A DNA stretch of 64,000 bases, taken from Paenibacillus sp. SY21-1. Its GTDB lineage: Bacteria > Bacillota > Bacilli > Paenibacillales > Paenibacillaceae. Position numbers and translations under genes: made by a program. The notes below the pieces were generated by a model that worked only from the letters and a program-made list of their open reading frames with translations, searched no databases and was not told the DNA's origin. Below, piece by piece: positions 7,024-16,406 of the stretch. The stretch spans positions 124,001 to 188,000 of the forward strand of contig NZ_STGF01000003.1 in the NCBI RefSeq assembly GCF_005222705.1, read 5' to 3'. Position 1 is the stretch's first letter; every line of letters begins with the position of its first letter.

Positions 7024-8598
7024 TTAATGTTGGAACATGCCGACGAGACGATCGAGCATCTCCCAGTGGGGAGCAGCCGAGTATTCACGCCAGAATATGC
7101 CGGTCAATTCCTGCAAACGATTTTGATGAACAGCCTTCAAGGCTAGCCAGCGACTGTCTTGCTTCATCTGGGCCGCATAGTGCTTTGAGCGTTCATCCTC
7201 AAATACATGCAGCAGCAGCCAGTCCGGATTCCACACAACCAGCTGCTCCAATGTCATTTTAGTTTCTTTGGGGGGCATATCCTCGATTCGAAATGGAGCC
7301 AGTACACGCAAATCATAATAGAGGACATCCGCTACGTTACGATTCGTATAGACAAAAAGCTCTTCTCCGCAAACCACAACGATGAGCACCGTTTCATTTC
7401 CAATTTGCTTTCTCAACGCTGCGCCGGCCGCTGCCGCCTTTTGCTCGTATCGGTCCAGCCATCGCCTTGCCTCCGCCTCCTTATCCAATCCATTTGCGAT
7501 ATGCAGCAGTTGGCTTCGCCAATCCAGCTTGGACGGAACAGCAAGAACAGGAGCTATTTGGCCCAGCTTTTCCCCATCTGTCAACGCCCTGCGCTCCTCG
7601 CAGAGAATGAGTCCAGGCCGCGCCTCCTCCAGAATAGACAGATTCCGCTCAAGCTCAGCGTCCCCAGCCAGATAGTAGGGAATCTCTTCAAAAAAAGCAC
7701 GGCGATGCTCCGCATGAGGCTCATAAAAAACAGCTCGCGGCTTAACCTCAAGCGCCATCAAATGACCGTCATAAATGTAGCAAAAGCTTGCAACGGCCGA
7801 TCTCGCCTCCTTCGCATAGACGCTTGGCGCGCTGCCGGTCAATTTTTTGAACTTGCGACTAAAATAGAATTCATTCGCATAGCCCGCTTCCTTCGCTACA
7901 GCCTCCAGATTATCATTCGATAATAGCAGCCGCTCCTTCGCTTTGCGCAGTCGAATGACGGCCAGGCATTCCATCGGGCTTAGTCCCTGCATCTGCTTGA
8001 ACAGTTGAGAATAATACCAGGGACTCAGCCCCGCCATATCGGCAAGCTGTTCTCGCGTAATCGCTTCGGCACAATGTTCTTTCATATAGGCGACCGTCAG
8101 CAGAACCATATCCTCAGAGGTGAGCGCCGGGGTCCCCTTATCTGCCATTTTGACAAGCTCATATAACAACCCGAAGAATAGCATGCTCCGCTTTAAGCGC
8201 ATTTGCAGCTCCTCAAGCCTGTCGCAAGCCATCAAGTCGGTCAAAGCGGGCAGCAAATGACTCGTTTGGGCAGCTGACAGCTGCAGGGGGAATGGATTCT
8301 CTCCCCGTATTTTTCTCGCGGCTGCGAAGGCTACAAGCGCACAACGAAAGGTGGAACGGTCATGAACGATAATGGTCGCATCTGAATATGGACATACGAC
8401 AAAACCGTTATGGTTCATAATATACCTTTTGCCGTCAACCAGAAGCTGACCTTGCCCTCCCAGCATAATGAGCAGCCGAAATGCGGGCCCCTCATCATTC
8501 ACCATCCAACCCTCCAACTTGCTGCTCATCTCGCTGATGGACAGCAGCGTATACTCCTGCTCCGAGCTGCCGCTGTCATTGTCGGTACGTAAATTCAC
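7024..8598 (-). CDS. AraC regulator fused to a siderophore-binding-protein domain (Btr-like)
   Basis: 524 residues in three parts. The N-terminal ~160 residues are a cupin-like sensing or dimerisation region. Next come two AraC helix-turn-helix motifs (EAITREQLADMAGLSPWYYS and LEAVAKEAGYANEFYFSRKF). The C-terminal ~230 residues resemble a class III periplasmic binding protein but lack a signal peptide, so they lie in the cytoplasm. B. subtilis Btr has this architecture and activates feuABC when its domain binds the siderophore. The GTG at 8596-8598 is chosen because AAGGAGGAGG stands eight bases upstream; earlier ATGs have no such site. The gene precedes the Fur-controlled binding protein at 6905, its likely target. 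Confidence 0.87.
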   Translation of the reverse strand: MNLRTDNDSGSSEQEYTLLSISEMSSKLEGWMVNDEGPAFRLLIMLGGQGQLLVDGKRYIMNHNGFVVCPYSDATIIVHDRSTFRCALVAFAAARKIRGENPFPLQLSAAQTSHLLPALTDLMACDRLEELQMRLKRSMLFFGLLYELVKMADKGTPALTSEDMVLLTVAYMKEHCAEAITREQLADMAGLSPWYYSQLFKQMQGLSPMECLAVIRLRKAKERLLLSNDNLEAVAKEAGYANEFYFSRKFKKLTGSAPSVYAKEARSAVASFCYIYDGHLMALEVKPRAVFYEPHAEHRRAFFEEIPYYLAGDAELERNLSILEEARPGLILCEERRALTDGEKLGQIAPVLAVPSKLDWRSQLLHIANGLDKEAEARRWLDRYEQKAAAAGAALRKQIGNETVLIVVVCGEELFVYTNRNVADVLYYDLRVLAPFRIEDMPPKETKMTLEQLVVWNPDWLLLHVFEDERSKHYAAQMKQDSRWLALKAVHQNRLQELTGIFWREYSAAPHWEMLDRLVGMFQH

Positions 8599-8753
8599 CC
8601 TCGTTCCTCCTCCTTCCCAGGCTCGCATGTTCCGATTCATATAAAGCTGAAAAAGCCCGGCAGCCCGTGATGAACCATTGCTTTTAACGTAAACAGTATA
8701 GTCGATCTGACCTTTGAAAAGAAGGACTCGCACAGGTAGCAAAAGCAGTAAAA

Positions 8754-8790
8754 AACCTCCGATTCCACGGAAACCGTAGAGTCAGAGGTT
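8754..8790 (-). terminator. Intrinsic terminator of the efe operon
   Basis: Minus-strand stem AACCTC...ACGG / CCGT...GAGGTT followed by T6, starting about 40 bases after the efeU stop. Confidence 0.8.
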
Positions 8791-8831
8791 CAAGCCTGTC
8801 AGTAAGCTGCGATTGTTATGAGCAACCGGGC

Positions 8832-10751
8832 TCAGGAAGGTCCGGCTGTTGCCCGCAGCCCAAATCGCACCCATACAAACCGTAGCAGCACAACAAGCAG
8901 CACCAGCAATTGCGGCAGGGTTGTTTCCCAAGTCGGATAGACGCCAAGCGGCCCAATCGTTGGCAGCGAACCCGACAGATGGGATGGAATCCAACCTGCT
9001 ACCTGCAGCGAATGCAGGCTTTCGCCTACAAAGCGAATAGCTAAATAATAAATGAGCGCCGATGCCAGCAGAAAAAAGGGACGAATCGGCAGCTTGGCGC
9101 TAAAGCGAATCATCGCATACCCGATCAACACCAATAAAGCCAAGGTTGCCGAAATGCCCAGCGCCAGCTGTCCAGGTGCGATAGAAGGAGCCATGCCCGC
9201 GTAAAAAATCGTCGTTTCCGCCCCTTCCCGCAAAACCGCCAATCCCGAAACGAGAAACAGCGACCACAGACTGCCTTTTGCGAGCGCGCTGCCCAGCTTG
9301 TCATCGATATAGCTGCTCCAGGAGCGCAGGTTAGACTTACTGTGCAGCCAGCTTCCTACGCCAAGCATCAGGATGACAGAAACCAAGCCGGTTACGCCCT
9401 CCATCGCTTCACGGGCGCTGCCGGCCGCTGCTTGTGCAATGACATTCGTAAGCAAAACTGCGATGCCTATGCTGAGCAGCAATCCGGCACCGGCGCCTGA
9501 CCATATCCAACGCGTTTTGTCAGCGTTGCCGGTACGCTTTAAATAAGCAAGCAGCGCAGCGATAACCAGCAGCGCCTCCAGCCCTTCGCGCAGCAGTATC
9601 GCTCCGGCATCCCATGCCGTATAAGATGTCTCCTGAGCCAGCGGCTGGAGCACCTCGCGAATCATGCCGATTGCCTCCTCTGCCTGCTGCGGCGCAGGCG
9701 GCTTGGCAAGCAAATAGCGAGATACCTCGGTCATTTGCAGCTCAACCCTGTTGTAAGCATCGGCTGAGCGTATGCTTACCTGCCCTTCTACAAGCGGCCA
9801 CTTGGTGATAAAGGTCTGCATTTGACCATCGGCCTCCGCATAATGGCCTGAGGCAATATCCTTGGAGGCTTTGTCCAGAATAGCGAGCATATCTGAAATT
9901 GTAAGCTTGGCGCCAGGTTCCGACTCCAATACGAGCTTGCCGTCGCGGTAATCGCCGAGCAGGCTGATTAAAGCGTGCGTCTCCCGCTCGGCCTGCTCCG
10001 CACGGGGAGGTTCGGCTTGCAGCGCGATACGTATCATGCTCATCGCCGTCTCCAGCTTTCCGTAAGCGCCAAAGTTGTCCACGCGAATGGCAGCTTCTAT
10101 CGCCGGCCAAGCTGCGCTAATACGTTGGTATACAGCGCTCGCTTGCTCGAAGCCGCCCGCCTGGATGGCGACCAGCATTCGCTCCGCATCTGGCAGCAAC
10201 GCTTCAGCGGCTTCCTTTCCGGAAGTGCCTTCCTCGTCCGCCGCAGCCGTACTGCCCTGCTCGGCTTTCACATAGCTGTTCAGCGCTTTCACCAGCTCGG
10301 ACAGCGCCAGCTTCGCGGCGTCAGGATTGTCGTCTGCCGCCGCTGCCGCCTTGACGGCGTGCGCCACAGCCGAATCGACATCCGCCGATTCGACGCTTTG
10401 CTCAGCTTTCAGCTGCCGCCACAGCTTCTCCGTTTCGCCGACGCGTTCGGCGGCGTCCGTCCAATTTCCCTGGCTCGCGGATGCAAGCGCTCCGCCAATG
10501 AGCGGCAGCAGCTTGCTTAGCTGCTCGCTGCCATCCTTTGCCGCCTCCGTTGATGCAGCGGCAGCGGCACTGCCACCGGAGGCCGCCCATACGCTCGGCG
10601 CCGCAGCCTCGACAGCTCGCGCGGCGGGTTCCGCTCGCGCCGCCGAAGCTTGCGCCGGGTTTTCCCCCAGCGCAAAGAACGTCAACACAAGCAGCAGCAA
10701 TACTGATAGCAGCCGATTCCGCTTGTTGCGTTTATAATAAGGTTTCGCCAA
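8832..10751 (-). CDS. efeU: FTR1-type iron permease EfeU with extracytoplasmic N-domain
   Basis: 639 residues. A signal-like hydrophobic segment (about 13-30) is followed by an Ala/Glu-rich helical extracytoplasmic region of ~350 residues. The C-terminal seven-helix permease contains both FTR1 iron motifs, REGLE (LLREGLEALLVIA) and a REGAE variant (VLREGAETTIFYAG). E. coli EfeU lacks the long N-domain; Gram-positive YwbL-like proteins have it. It should import iron oxidised or handed over by EfeO and EfeB. The start overlaps the end of efeB by 20 bases, which implies coupling. The first half is rich in GC-loaded Ala codons, more so than its neighbours, as expected of low-complexity helices. 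Confidence 0.9.
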   Translation of the reverse strand: MAKPYYKRNKRNRLLSVLLLLVLTFFALGENPAQASAARAEPAARAVEAAAPSVWAASGGSAAAAASTEAAKDGSEQLSKLLPLIGGALASASQGNWTDAAERVGETEKLWRQLKAEQSVESADVDSAVAHAVKAAAAADDNPDAAKLALSELVKALNSYVKAEQGSTAAADEEGTSGKEAAEALLPDAERMLVAIQAGGFEQASAVYQRISAAWPAIEAAIRVDNFGAYGKLETAMSMIRIALQAEPPRAEQAERETHALISLLGDYRDGKLVLESEPGAKLTISDMLAILDKASKDIASGHYAEADGQMQTFITKWPLVEGQVSIRSADAYNRVELQMTEVSRYLLAKPPAPQQAEEAIGMIREVLQPLAQETSYTAWDAGAILLREGLEALLVIAALLAYLKRTGNADKTRWIWSGAGAGLLLSIGIAVLLTNVIAQAAAGSAREAMEGVTGLVSVILMLGVGSWLHSKSNLRSWSSYIDDKLGSALAKGSLWSLFLVSGLAVLREGAETTIFYAGMAPSIAPGQLALGISATLALLVLIGYAMIRFSAKLPIRPFFLLASALIYYLAIRFVGESLHSLQVAGWIPSHLSGSLPTIGPLGVYPTWETTLPQLLVLLVVLLRFVWVRFGLRATAGPS

Positions 10752-12120
10752 TATAGCCGCCTTCTTTCACGCCTGGAAAGCAGGCAAAAATCGCACTGCC
10801 GGTATGGACGATATACTCATTGAGCAAATCGCTTTGTCCAAGCTTCTGCTGCATGGGAATAAACTGCTTGCGCGAATCACGATTAAAGCATACGAACAAC
10901 AATCCGGCGTCAAGCTGGCCCGTTTTGTGATCCATGCCGCTGGAATAGGAAAAAGAACGGCGCAAAATTTTGTTCGTGCCATCTCCCCGTGCAAGCGCCA
11001 TATGGGAGCGTATCGGAATGATCGGCTCCCCCTGTTCATCCTTTCGGCTAAGCTCGACCGCATCGAACTCATCCTTGCCGCCAAGCGGAGCGCCGCTATG
11101 ACGGTAACGTCCGAACGTGGCTTCCTGGTCCTGCAGCGTGGAGCGGTCCCATACCTCCACCCGTATTCTGATACGGCGAACAATCATGTAGCTTCCGCCC
11201 GCCATCCAGGCAGCGCCGTCTGAGGCGTCTGCCCATACGATGCGCTCCATCTCGGCCTGATCCGACGTATCAGGGTTGGCCGTTCCGTCCTTGAAGCCCA
11301 TCAGATTGCGAGGCGTTGCCCCCGCCTTATCGGCAGCGCCCGTCCGCTGAAAACCTTCCTGTGTCCAGCGCAGCACCGCCTTGCCCCGTGCGATCCGCGC
11401 CAAATTGCGTATGGCATGGAAGGCGACTTGCATATCGTCAGCATTTACTTGCACAGCCAAATCGCCGCCTGACCACTCTTCAAGCAATTCGTCTCCGCCG
11501 AAAGCAGGCAGGTCAACCAGTGCAGCAGGGCGTTTGGCTGACAGCCCGAAGCGACCGTCGAATAAAGACGGGCCGGCGCCGAACGTAATCGTCAGTTTTG
11601 ATGGCGACAAACCAGCCGCCTCTCCCGTATCGGATGGAGGCAGGTTGGCATGCTCATTTTTGTCGCCAATCATGCTTCCTTTCGCCATTTCCGCAGCAGC
11701 TGCCGTCCAAGCCTTAAACAGCTCACGGACATTGTCCGCGCCTGCAGCGGTCACATCAAACGCAGCAAACAAGATATGATTTTGCGCCGGCGTAGTAATT
11801 CCTGCCTGGTGATCGCCATAAAAGGGAATCTGATCTCCGGACGCCAAATTGCGGGGTTCGGTCCCTAGCGCTCCTCCGGTGGCCTTGTCAGCTTTATTCC
11901 ACAGGCCCCCCATGCCGGCAGCGCCAAGCAGCAAGCCTGCCCCGCCAATACCCGCCAGCTTAAGCAGCTCCCGGCGGCTAATGGTGGTCGCTTGAGGTGC
12001 CGACTTCAAGCTATTGCCTTCCTCTTTTTCCATACCGCTTCCGCCTTCTTCGTCTAATCGCTCATCCACAAAACGACCGAGTGACTTGGACTCGCCTTGG
12101 CTACCCCGTTTGCCGTTCAT
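10732..12120 (-). CDS. efeB: Dyp-type haem peroxidase EfeB, Tat-exported
   Basis: About 462 residues. The twin-arginine signal SRRELLKLAG is followed by a Gly/Ala-rich hydrophobic stretch, so the folded haem protein is exported by Tat, as B. subtilis YwbN is. The Dyp signature GFKDGTANPD (GxxDG) and a C-terminal region with conserved Arg and His are present. It works with EfeO and EfeU in low-pH or oxygen-dependent ferrous iron uptake. The start is uncertain. The ATG at 12118-12120 lies seven bases past the efeO stop; a later ATG at 12031-12033 (MEKEEGNS) gives a more usual distance to the Tat motif and has AAGGCGG upstream. Confidence 0.9.
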   Translation of the reverse strand: MNGKRGSQGESKSLGRFVDERLDEEGGSGMEKEEGNSLKSAPQATTISRRELLKLAGIGGAGLLLGAAGMGGLWNKADKATGGALGTEPRNLASGDQIPFYGDHQAGITTPAQNHILFAAFDVTAAGADNVRELFKAWTAAAAEMAKGSMIGDKNEHANLPPSDTGEAAGLSPSKLTITFGAGPSLFDGRFGLSAKRPAALVDLPAFGGDELLEEWSGGDLAVQVNADDMQVAFHAIRNLARIARGKAVLRWTQEGFQRTGAADKAGATPRNLMGFKDGTANPDTSDQAEMERIVWADASDGAAWMAGGSYMIVRRIRIRVEVWDRSTLQDQEATFGRYRHSGAPLGGKDEFDAVELSRKDEQGEPIIPIRSHMALARGDGTNKILRRSFSYSSGMDHKTGQLDAGLLFVCFNRDSRKQFIPMQQKLGQSDLLNEYIVHTGSAIFACFPGVKEGGYIGETLL

Positions 12121-12127
12121 CTTCGCT

Positions 12128-13000
12128 CTACGCTCCCAGTATCGAGCCCATTTGCGACAATGGCTCCGCAAGCGCATCAAGCAACTGGCTTAGCTTCTTC
12201 GTATCTTCCTGCTTCAGATCCAGGTAAGAAACGTAACCCTCGCCGTTTTTGTAAGTAGCAAGCGAAGCCTCCAGATTGGCAAAAGCGTCGCCAATTTGCT
12301 TGTTTAGCTCGGCATCATGGTCTGCAAGCTCCGTCTGAACAAGCTCATAGATTTTTTTGGCTCCCTCTACGTTTGCTGCGAAATCATACAAATCCGTATG
12401 CGAATAACGTTCCTCTTCTCCGGTTACCTTAGAGGAAGACACCTCGTTGAGCAGTTCGACCGCCCCTGTTACCAGCATGGCAGGCTTTACCTCAACAGTC
12501 TCCATCAATGCTCTGAGCAGCTGCACATCCTGCAACAAACGGTCTGCATACTCATCCATGCCTTCCGTTGAGCCTTGCTCCCACAACGACTTCTCAATTC
12601 GATGGAAGCCGCGCCAGTCTTTATCCTCGACATCATTTTCGCGCGCGTCGATATTCGGGTCAAAATCACCCAAAGCTTCGGCAATAGGCTCAATACGCTC
12701 AAAATACATGCGAGTCGGCGCATACAAAGCTTTAGCTCCCTCTACGTCACCGTCTTTAACGGCCTTAACGAATTTATCTGTCTCAATCACAAATGTATCC
12801 GCTTGGCTGATCGCAAACTGGCGGTATTCCTCCGTAATCGCATCCCAGTTCTCAACCTTCGGGGCATCATTGCCTGCGCCGATGCCATTCGTATTAGTGG
12901 TGGCTGCAGGAGCCTCCTCATTTGAGCCCGCTTCATTTGCGCTGCAGCCGCCAAGCGCCAATGTACCGGCGAGCAGTATGGTTGCGAGTTGTTTTTTCAT
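12128..13000 (-). CDS. efeO: EfeO lipoprotein, imelysin/M75-like iron-binding component
   Basis: 290 residues with the lipobox LALGGC (Cys 19) and an acidic linker. The M75/EfeO helical domain contains DWRGFHRIEKSLW, which carries the HxxE metal motif. Unlike E. coli EfeO, no N-terminal cupredoxin domain is present; this is the usual short Gram-positive form. It is the first gene of efeO-efeB-efeU and has AAGGAG before the ATG. Transcription starts from a promoter with a Fur operator in its spacer, so the operon should be induced by iron starvation. Confidence 0.92.
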   Translation of the reverse strand: MKKQLATILLAGTLALGGCSANEAGSNEEAPAATTNTNGIGAGNDAPKVENWDAITEEYRQFAISQADTFVIETDKFVKAVKDGDVEGAKALYAPTRMYFERIEPIAEALGDFDPNIDARENDVEDKDWRGFHRIEKSLWEQGSTEGMDEYADRLLQDVQLLRALMETVEVKPAMLVTGAVELLNEVSSSKVTGEEERYSHTDLYDFAANVEGAKKIYELVQTELADHDAELNKQIGDAFANLEASLATYKNGEGYVSYLDLKQEDTKKLSQLLDALAEPLSQMGSILGA

Positions 13001-13051
13001 CGTAGGTTATCTCCTTAAAATCAATATGATAATCATCAGAATGCTGAATGA

Positions 13052-13080
13052 AGTATATTCCCATTGATAATCGTTGTCAA
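13052..13080 (-). promoter_or_regulatory. efeOBU promoter with Fur operator in the spacer
   Basis: TTGACA (13075-13080) and TATACT (13052-13057) are separated by exactly 17 bases on the minus strand. The spacer overlaps TGATAATCGTTGTCA (13065-13079, plus strand), which matches the 7-1-7 Fur operator with two mismatches. A further half-site TGATAATCAT lies at 13028-13037 downstream of the -10. Confidence 0.85.
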
Positions 13081-13221
13081 TTAACATTTTTTGAACATTT
13101 CTAGTTCCTCCAAAGCGTGGACAACTGTCGACGCTCTTTGGCGTCGCACCGCGCTTTAATCCGGGAAGAATAGAGAGAGGGCAGTGAAATGATAGCCTTC
13201 CCTATATCCTAAAAAGCAAAA

Positions 13222-13245
13222 AAGACTCTCGGTTATGAGAGCCTT
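13222..13245 (-). terminator. Intrinsic terminator downstream of the PepSY genes
   Basis: Minus-strand stem AAGGCTCTC / GAGAGTCTT with one mismatch and a six-base loop, followed by T6. Confidence 0.75.
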
Positions 13246-13342
13246 CTCCATCATATGTTTTGCTCAGTAGCGGCCACTATGCGGCTATTAACCTCTACAA
13301 CTAATTGAGCTAATACAGCTCTTGAGCAGGTCGGAGCAGCTG

Positions 13343-13433
13343 TTAGTAGTCCCGGTCATCGTAATCACCATCATAATCATCGCGATCATCATAATCATCG
13401 TCGTCATAGTCGTCATCATCGTCATAGTCCACG
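13343..13433 (-). repeat. Low-complexity Asp/Tyr codon repeat
   Basis: The 3' end of the PepSY gene is an imperfect GAY-GAY-TAY codon repeat (plus strand ATCATCGTC-like triplets) of about 90 bases encoding the acidic tail. Such tracts can change length by slippage. Confidence 0.7.
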
Positions 13434-14056
13434 TCCAGCACTTTGCCATTAGCGGCGTTAATATCTACTTCAGCCGTACCGGCAGCTGTTCTCAGCCTGA
13501 CTTCATATTGCTTGATTCCATCGTCCCAATCCGTTTTCACACGGATAATGTCACCCTTAACGCGCTGCTGGGCAATCTTCCCCGCTTGTTCTTTCGTTAT
13601 TGACTGAGCTGTCGCGCCGCCAGTTGCCGATCCGCTCGTCGCCGGCTCCTGTGTGACCGGCTTTGCCGTCGCTGACGGAGCCTTGGTTGGAGCTGATGCA
13701 TGGCTTGGCGCTGCTGAAGCTTGAGCAGAAGGAGCTGTTGCGGGAGCAGCCGCCGTGCGCGGAGCGTCGTCATCATTCTTGACTCTCAGCACCTTGCCTG
13801 TTGCTGCCTCTACGTGAACGTCCACCTCCTGAAAGGTATCCTTGCGATCAATGTCCACTTCATAGTAAATGGAGCCCCGCTCGCGTTCCAGTTCAATATC
13901 CGTAACTGTACCGGGAGCAGCCTGAAGAGCAATTTGCTTCGCCTTCTCCTTGCCGATATAGGAGCTGGCTGCTTCGGCAGCTACTACAGCGCTTGTTCCT
14001 CCAAGCGCCACGACAAGCCCCAACCCGATGATCATGCCTTTTCTTTTCATCATCAT
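13343..14056 (-). CDS. Secreted protein with two PepSY domains and an Asp/Tyr-rich tail
   Basis: About 237 residues. Signal peptide (MIIGLGLVVALGG, cleavage near AEA), then PepSY domain 1 (about 35-95: GKEKAKQIALQAAPGTVTDI...YYEVDI...GKVLRVK). A Pro/Ala/Ser linker and PepSY domain 2 (ITKEQAGKIAQQRVKGDII...YEVRL...GKVLDVD) follow, and the protein ends in ~30 residues that are nearly all Asp, Tyr and Arg. PepSY domains are small folds often linked to protease inhibition or envelope sensing. The tail could bind Ca2+ or other cations. The second ATG of the cluster is chosen as start, as it is six bases after AGGAG. It lies in tandem with another PepSY gene and downstream of a two-component system. 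Confidence 0.82.
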   Translation of the reverse strand: MMMKRKGMIIGLGLVVALGGTSAVVAAEAASSYIGKEKAKQIALQAAPGTVTDIELERERGSIYYEVDIDRKDTFQEVDVHVEAATGKVLRVKNDDDAPRTAAAPATAPSAQASAAPSHASAPTKAPSATAKPVTQEPATSGSATGGATAQSITKEQAGKIAQQRVKGDIIRVKTDWDDGIKQYEVRLRTAAGTAEVDINAANGKVLDVDYDDDDDYDDDDYDDRDDYDGDYDDRDY

Positions 14057-14175
14057 TAACATCTCCTTTGTGATTCTCTTGCTTGCGAATGGTGTTGTTT
14101 TCTTGGCTATGTCTATACCTTACTCTCGCAATCTAAGAGGACCATTACAGAAACATTAGAATTTGATGATAAAAG

Positions 14176-14859
14176 CTAATCATCATCGTCATCCCATGTG
14201 ACGGTTATAACAGCACCTGAGGCCGCATTCAGCTGCACGTCCGCCTCGCGGCCATCCTTCGTTTCAATTTCAACAAAATAATACCATTTCCCGCCTTCGT
14301 TCTCCTTATCGATATCCTTGACCTCGCCGGGAACCTTCTTCAGCGCCAGCTCGGCTGCTGTGGCTTCGGAAATAAGAATCGACGGGTTGGCTGTCGCCTT
14401 GTTTGTCGCTGCTGGAGAGGAAGACTTTGGCGTCGACTGGGGCTTAGGAGTCTCCGAAGGAGCGGGAGTTTGTGAAGGTATGGCCGAAGGCTCCCCGGAT
14501 GGCTCCGGGCTAACCCCTCCACCTTCGGTAGGCTCAGGAGAAACCGTGCCGGGCGACGTGCCCGGATCATCTGCGACATAACGCTCCAGTGTACGAATGC
14601 CTGTAATTCCCGACTGCTCCACTGTAAGCTCATATAGACCCTGAGCCGATTTCAGCTGAATAACATAAGCTTCGCCTTGCTCCTTTCCTCCAACTATTTC
14701 GCCTGTATATTGGGAAAGCACTTCCTGCTGTGCCGCCGCAAGTGAAAGTCTGGGCGAGCTGGCCGCAGGAGAATGGTAAGTATACAACCACACTCCAGCG
14801 GTAAGGACGACTATAATGACTGCCGCAGCTACACCTGTTCGCAGTCGTGGATTGTTCAC
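14176..14859 (-). CDS. Membrane-anchored protein with two PepSY-like regions
   Basis: 227 residues. One N-terminal transmembrane segment (about 8-28: VAAAVIIVVLTAGVWLY) places the remainder outside. The first PepSY-like domain (LSLAAAQQEVLSQYTGEIVGG...YELTVE) is separated by a long Pro/Ser/Glu linker from a canonical C-terminal PepSY domain (ISEATAAELALKKVPGEVKDI...WYYFVEIETKDGREADVQL). It ends in WDDDDD, a short version of its neighbour's acidic tail. With the adjacent PepSY gene and the upstream response regulator/kinase pair it forms a set often seen in Gram-positives; the kinase probably monitors the envelope and these proteins are its targets or partners. Confidence 0.82.
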   Translation of the reverse strand: MNNPRLRTGVAAAVIIVVLTAGVWLYTYHSPAASSPRLSLAAAQQEVLSQYTGEIVGGKEQGEAYVIQLKSAQGLYELTVEQSGITGIRTLERYVADDPGTSPGTVSPEPTEGGGVSPEPSGEPSAIPSQTPAPSETPKPQSTPKSSSPAATNKATANPSILISEATAAELALKKVPGEVKDIDKENEGGKWYYFVEIETKDGREADVQLNAASGAVITVTWDDDDD

Positions 14860-15020
14860 GCTATCCCTCCAGTAGTTCCGTCATGCGGTATAGTATAGCT
14901 GCCTTTTCTTACAATTTGCTGAGAACCGCCGCTTGAGATGGCAACTGTCATCGTCTGCTCGTCCCAAGCTAGCCAACTCGCGACCGCCCACCATAGGTTT
15001 GAAAATCCATGCCATTTCTG

Positions 15021-16406
15021 TTAATCCTCCGTCAGGCCAGCCGTCAGAGGAATTCGAATCGTAGCCGTCGTGCCTATGCCTGGCATGCTCTCCAGTACAA
15101 GCTCTGCGCCTATTGCATGAGCCAGCTCTTTGCCTAATGACAAACCTAAGCCTGCACCGCCCACTGGCTCCTGATCCCTGCTGCGGGCTTTGTCCACCCG
15201 ATAAAATCGTTCAAAAACCTGCGGCAGATCCTCCGCTGGAATCCCGATGCCGCGATCTTTCACGCGAATATAACGATACCGCTCCGTACTGCCAACTTCT
15301 ACCTCAATCGCTTCACTGCTGTATTTACGGGCATTATCCAGCAGGATGAAAAGTACCTGCTTGAGCTTATCCTGATCCGTGATGACGATAATATCTCCAT
15401 TCACCGGTCCGACCACATCGATCTCGCGTTTATAGGCGCTGTAGAAGAATGCCGCAGCCTTCTCCGCGAACGGCAGCAATTCAAGCTTCTCGCACTCCAC
15501 CTTCCATTCGCGCCGTGACATCGCCAGCAACAGCAACTGTTCGGTCATCTCCTTCATCCGCACAGCCTCCGAATGAATCGCTTCGATGGATTCCTCGAAC
15601 AACTCCGGCCGTTCGCGTCCTCTTCGCTTGAGCAAGCTGGCATAGCTTTCAATAATCGTCAGCGGCGTCTTTAATTCATGCGATGCATTAGAAACAAATT
15701 GCTCCTGTCTGATAAAGCTTTCCTCCAGCAATCCGATCATTTCATTAAAGGTTTCACCCATTTCAACCAGCTCATCGCGGGAACGCCCCTCCTGCTGGAG
15801 CCTGACAAATTGACCGCTGCGGGTAATTTGGCGCATCGTTCTGGTCATAGCCGTAATTGGTCGCATCAGTAGCCTGCCCAGCACGCCACTGGATATAAGC
15901 ACAGGAACGAGCACCGCTGCCGACACGCTGATCAGCACAAGCCGCAGAATACGCAGCAGCTCCATCAGTTCCTCCAAGCTTGCTGTCGCCTGTACATTGG
16001 CAACCGCTCCGTCTGATCCTATAACCGGAATGGATACATAGGAATAGCTTTTGCCCTCCATTTTCAGACGTTGCTCGGTATACTCTCCGGAATATACTGC
16101 GGTTTGCCGGCTTAAGCCCGTTTCCGAAGCGGAGGTCACAAGTGCGTCGCCTCCATTCTCCTCCTCCGTAACCCATCTAAGCATGCCATCCAGCGGCACA
16201 TAGGCACGGAGCAACTCTGTCGTTGCGGCGCTGCTGTCCGACTCGCGCAGAGCGGATGCAGCCTGCTGCGTTTCTGCCGCGAGCTTGCTAAGCTCGCGGT
16301 CAAGCATCATTCTCGAGAAAACCGTATAAACCGTTGCATTAGCTATCAACAGCAACACTGTAAACAATACCGACGAGTACAGATGAACTTTGCTGCCCAG
16401 CTTCAT
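15021..16406 (-). CDS. OmpR-class sensor histidine kinase
   Basis: 461 residues from the ATG at 16404-16406 (MKLGSKVHLYSS), which overlaps the response regulator stop by four bases (ATGA). Transmembrane helix about 10-32, an extracytoplasmic sensor of ~130 residues, and a second helix (LRLVLISVSAAVLVPVLISS). Then HAMP (RPITAMTRTMRQI), a HisKA box with the phospho-acceptor in SNASHELKTPL, and a HATPase domain (N box DNARKYSSE, G boxes DRGIGIPAEDL and GAGLGLSL). Complete and apparently functional. The sensed signal is unknown; the linked PepSY genes suggest an envelope or metal cue. Confidence 0.92.
   Translation of the reverse strand: MKLGSKVHLYSSVLFTVLLLIANATVYTVFSRMMLDRELSKLAAETQQAASALRESDSSAATTELLRAYVPLDGMLRWVTEEENGGDALVTSASETGLSRQTAVYSGEYTEQRLKMEGKSYSYVSIPVIGSDGAVANVQATASLEELMELLRILRLVLISVSAAVLVPVLISSGVLGRLLMRPITAMTRTMRQITRSGQFVRLQQEGRSRDELVEMGETFNEMIGLLEESFIRQEQFVSNASHELKTPLTIIESYASLLKRRGRERPELFEESIEAIHSEAVRMKEMTEQLLLLAMSRREWKVECEKLELLPFAEKAAAFFYSAYKREIDVVGPVNGDIIVITDQDKLKQVLFILLDNARKYSSEAIEVEVGSTERYRYIRVKDRGIGIPAEDLPQVFERFYRVDKARSRDQEPVGGAGLGLSLGKELAHAIGAELVLESMPGIGTTATIRIPLTAGLTED

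Noticed and set aside
5029..12227. Many long plus-strand frames opposite the iron genes (for example 5422-5772, 9975-10520, 10327-10737)
   Set aside because: They are antisense shadows of well-supported minus-strand genes. They lack ribosome sites and show biased composition (Arg/Ser/Pro runs) without domain motifs.
13110..13141. Inverted repeat CCAAAGCGT / ACGCTCTTTGG upstream of the efe promoter
   Set aside because: No T-tract follows on either strand and no gene end is adjacent. It may be chance or a minor structure. A five-codon frame after GGAGGAACTAGAA on the minus strand is too short to call.
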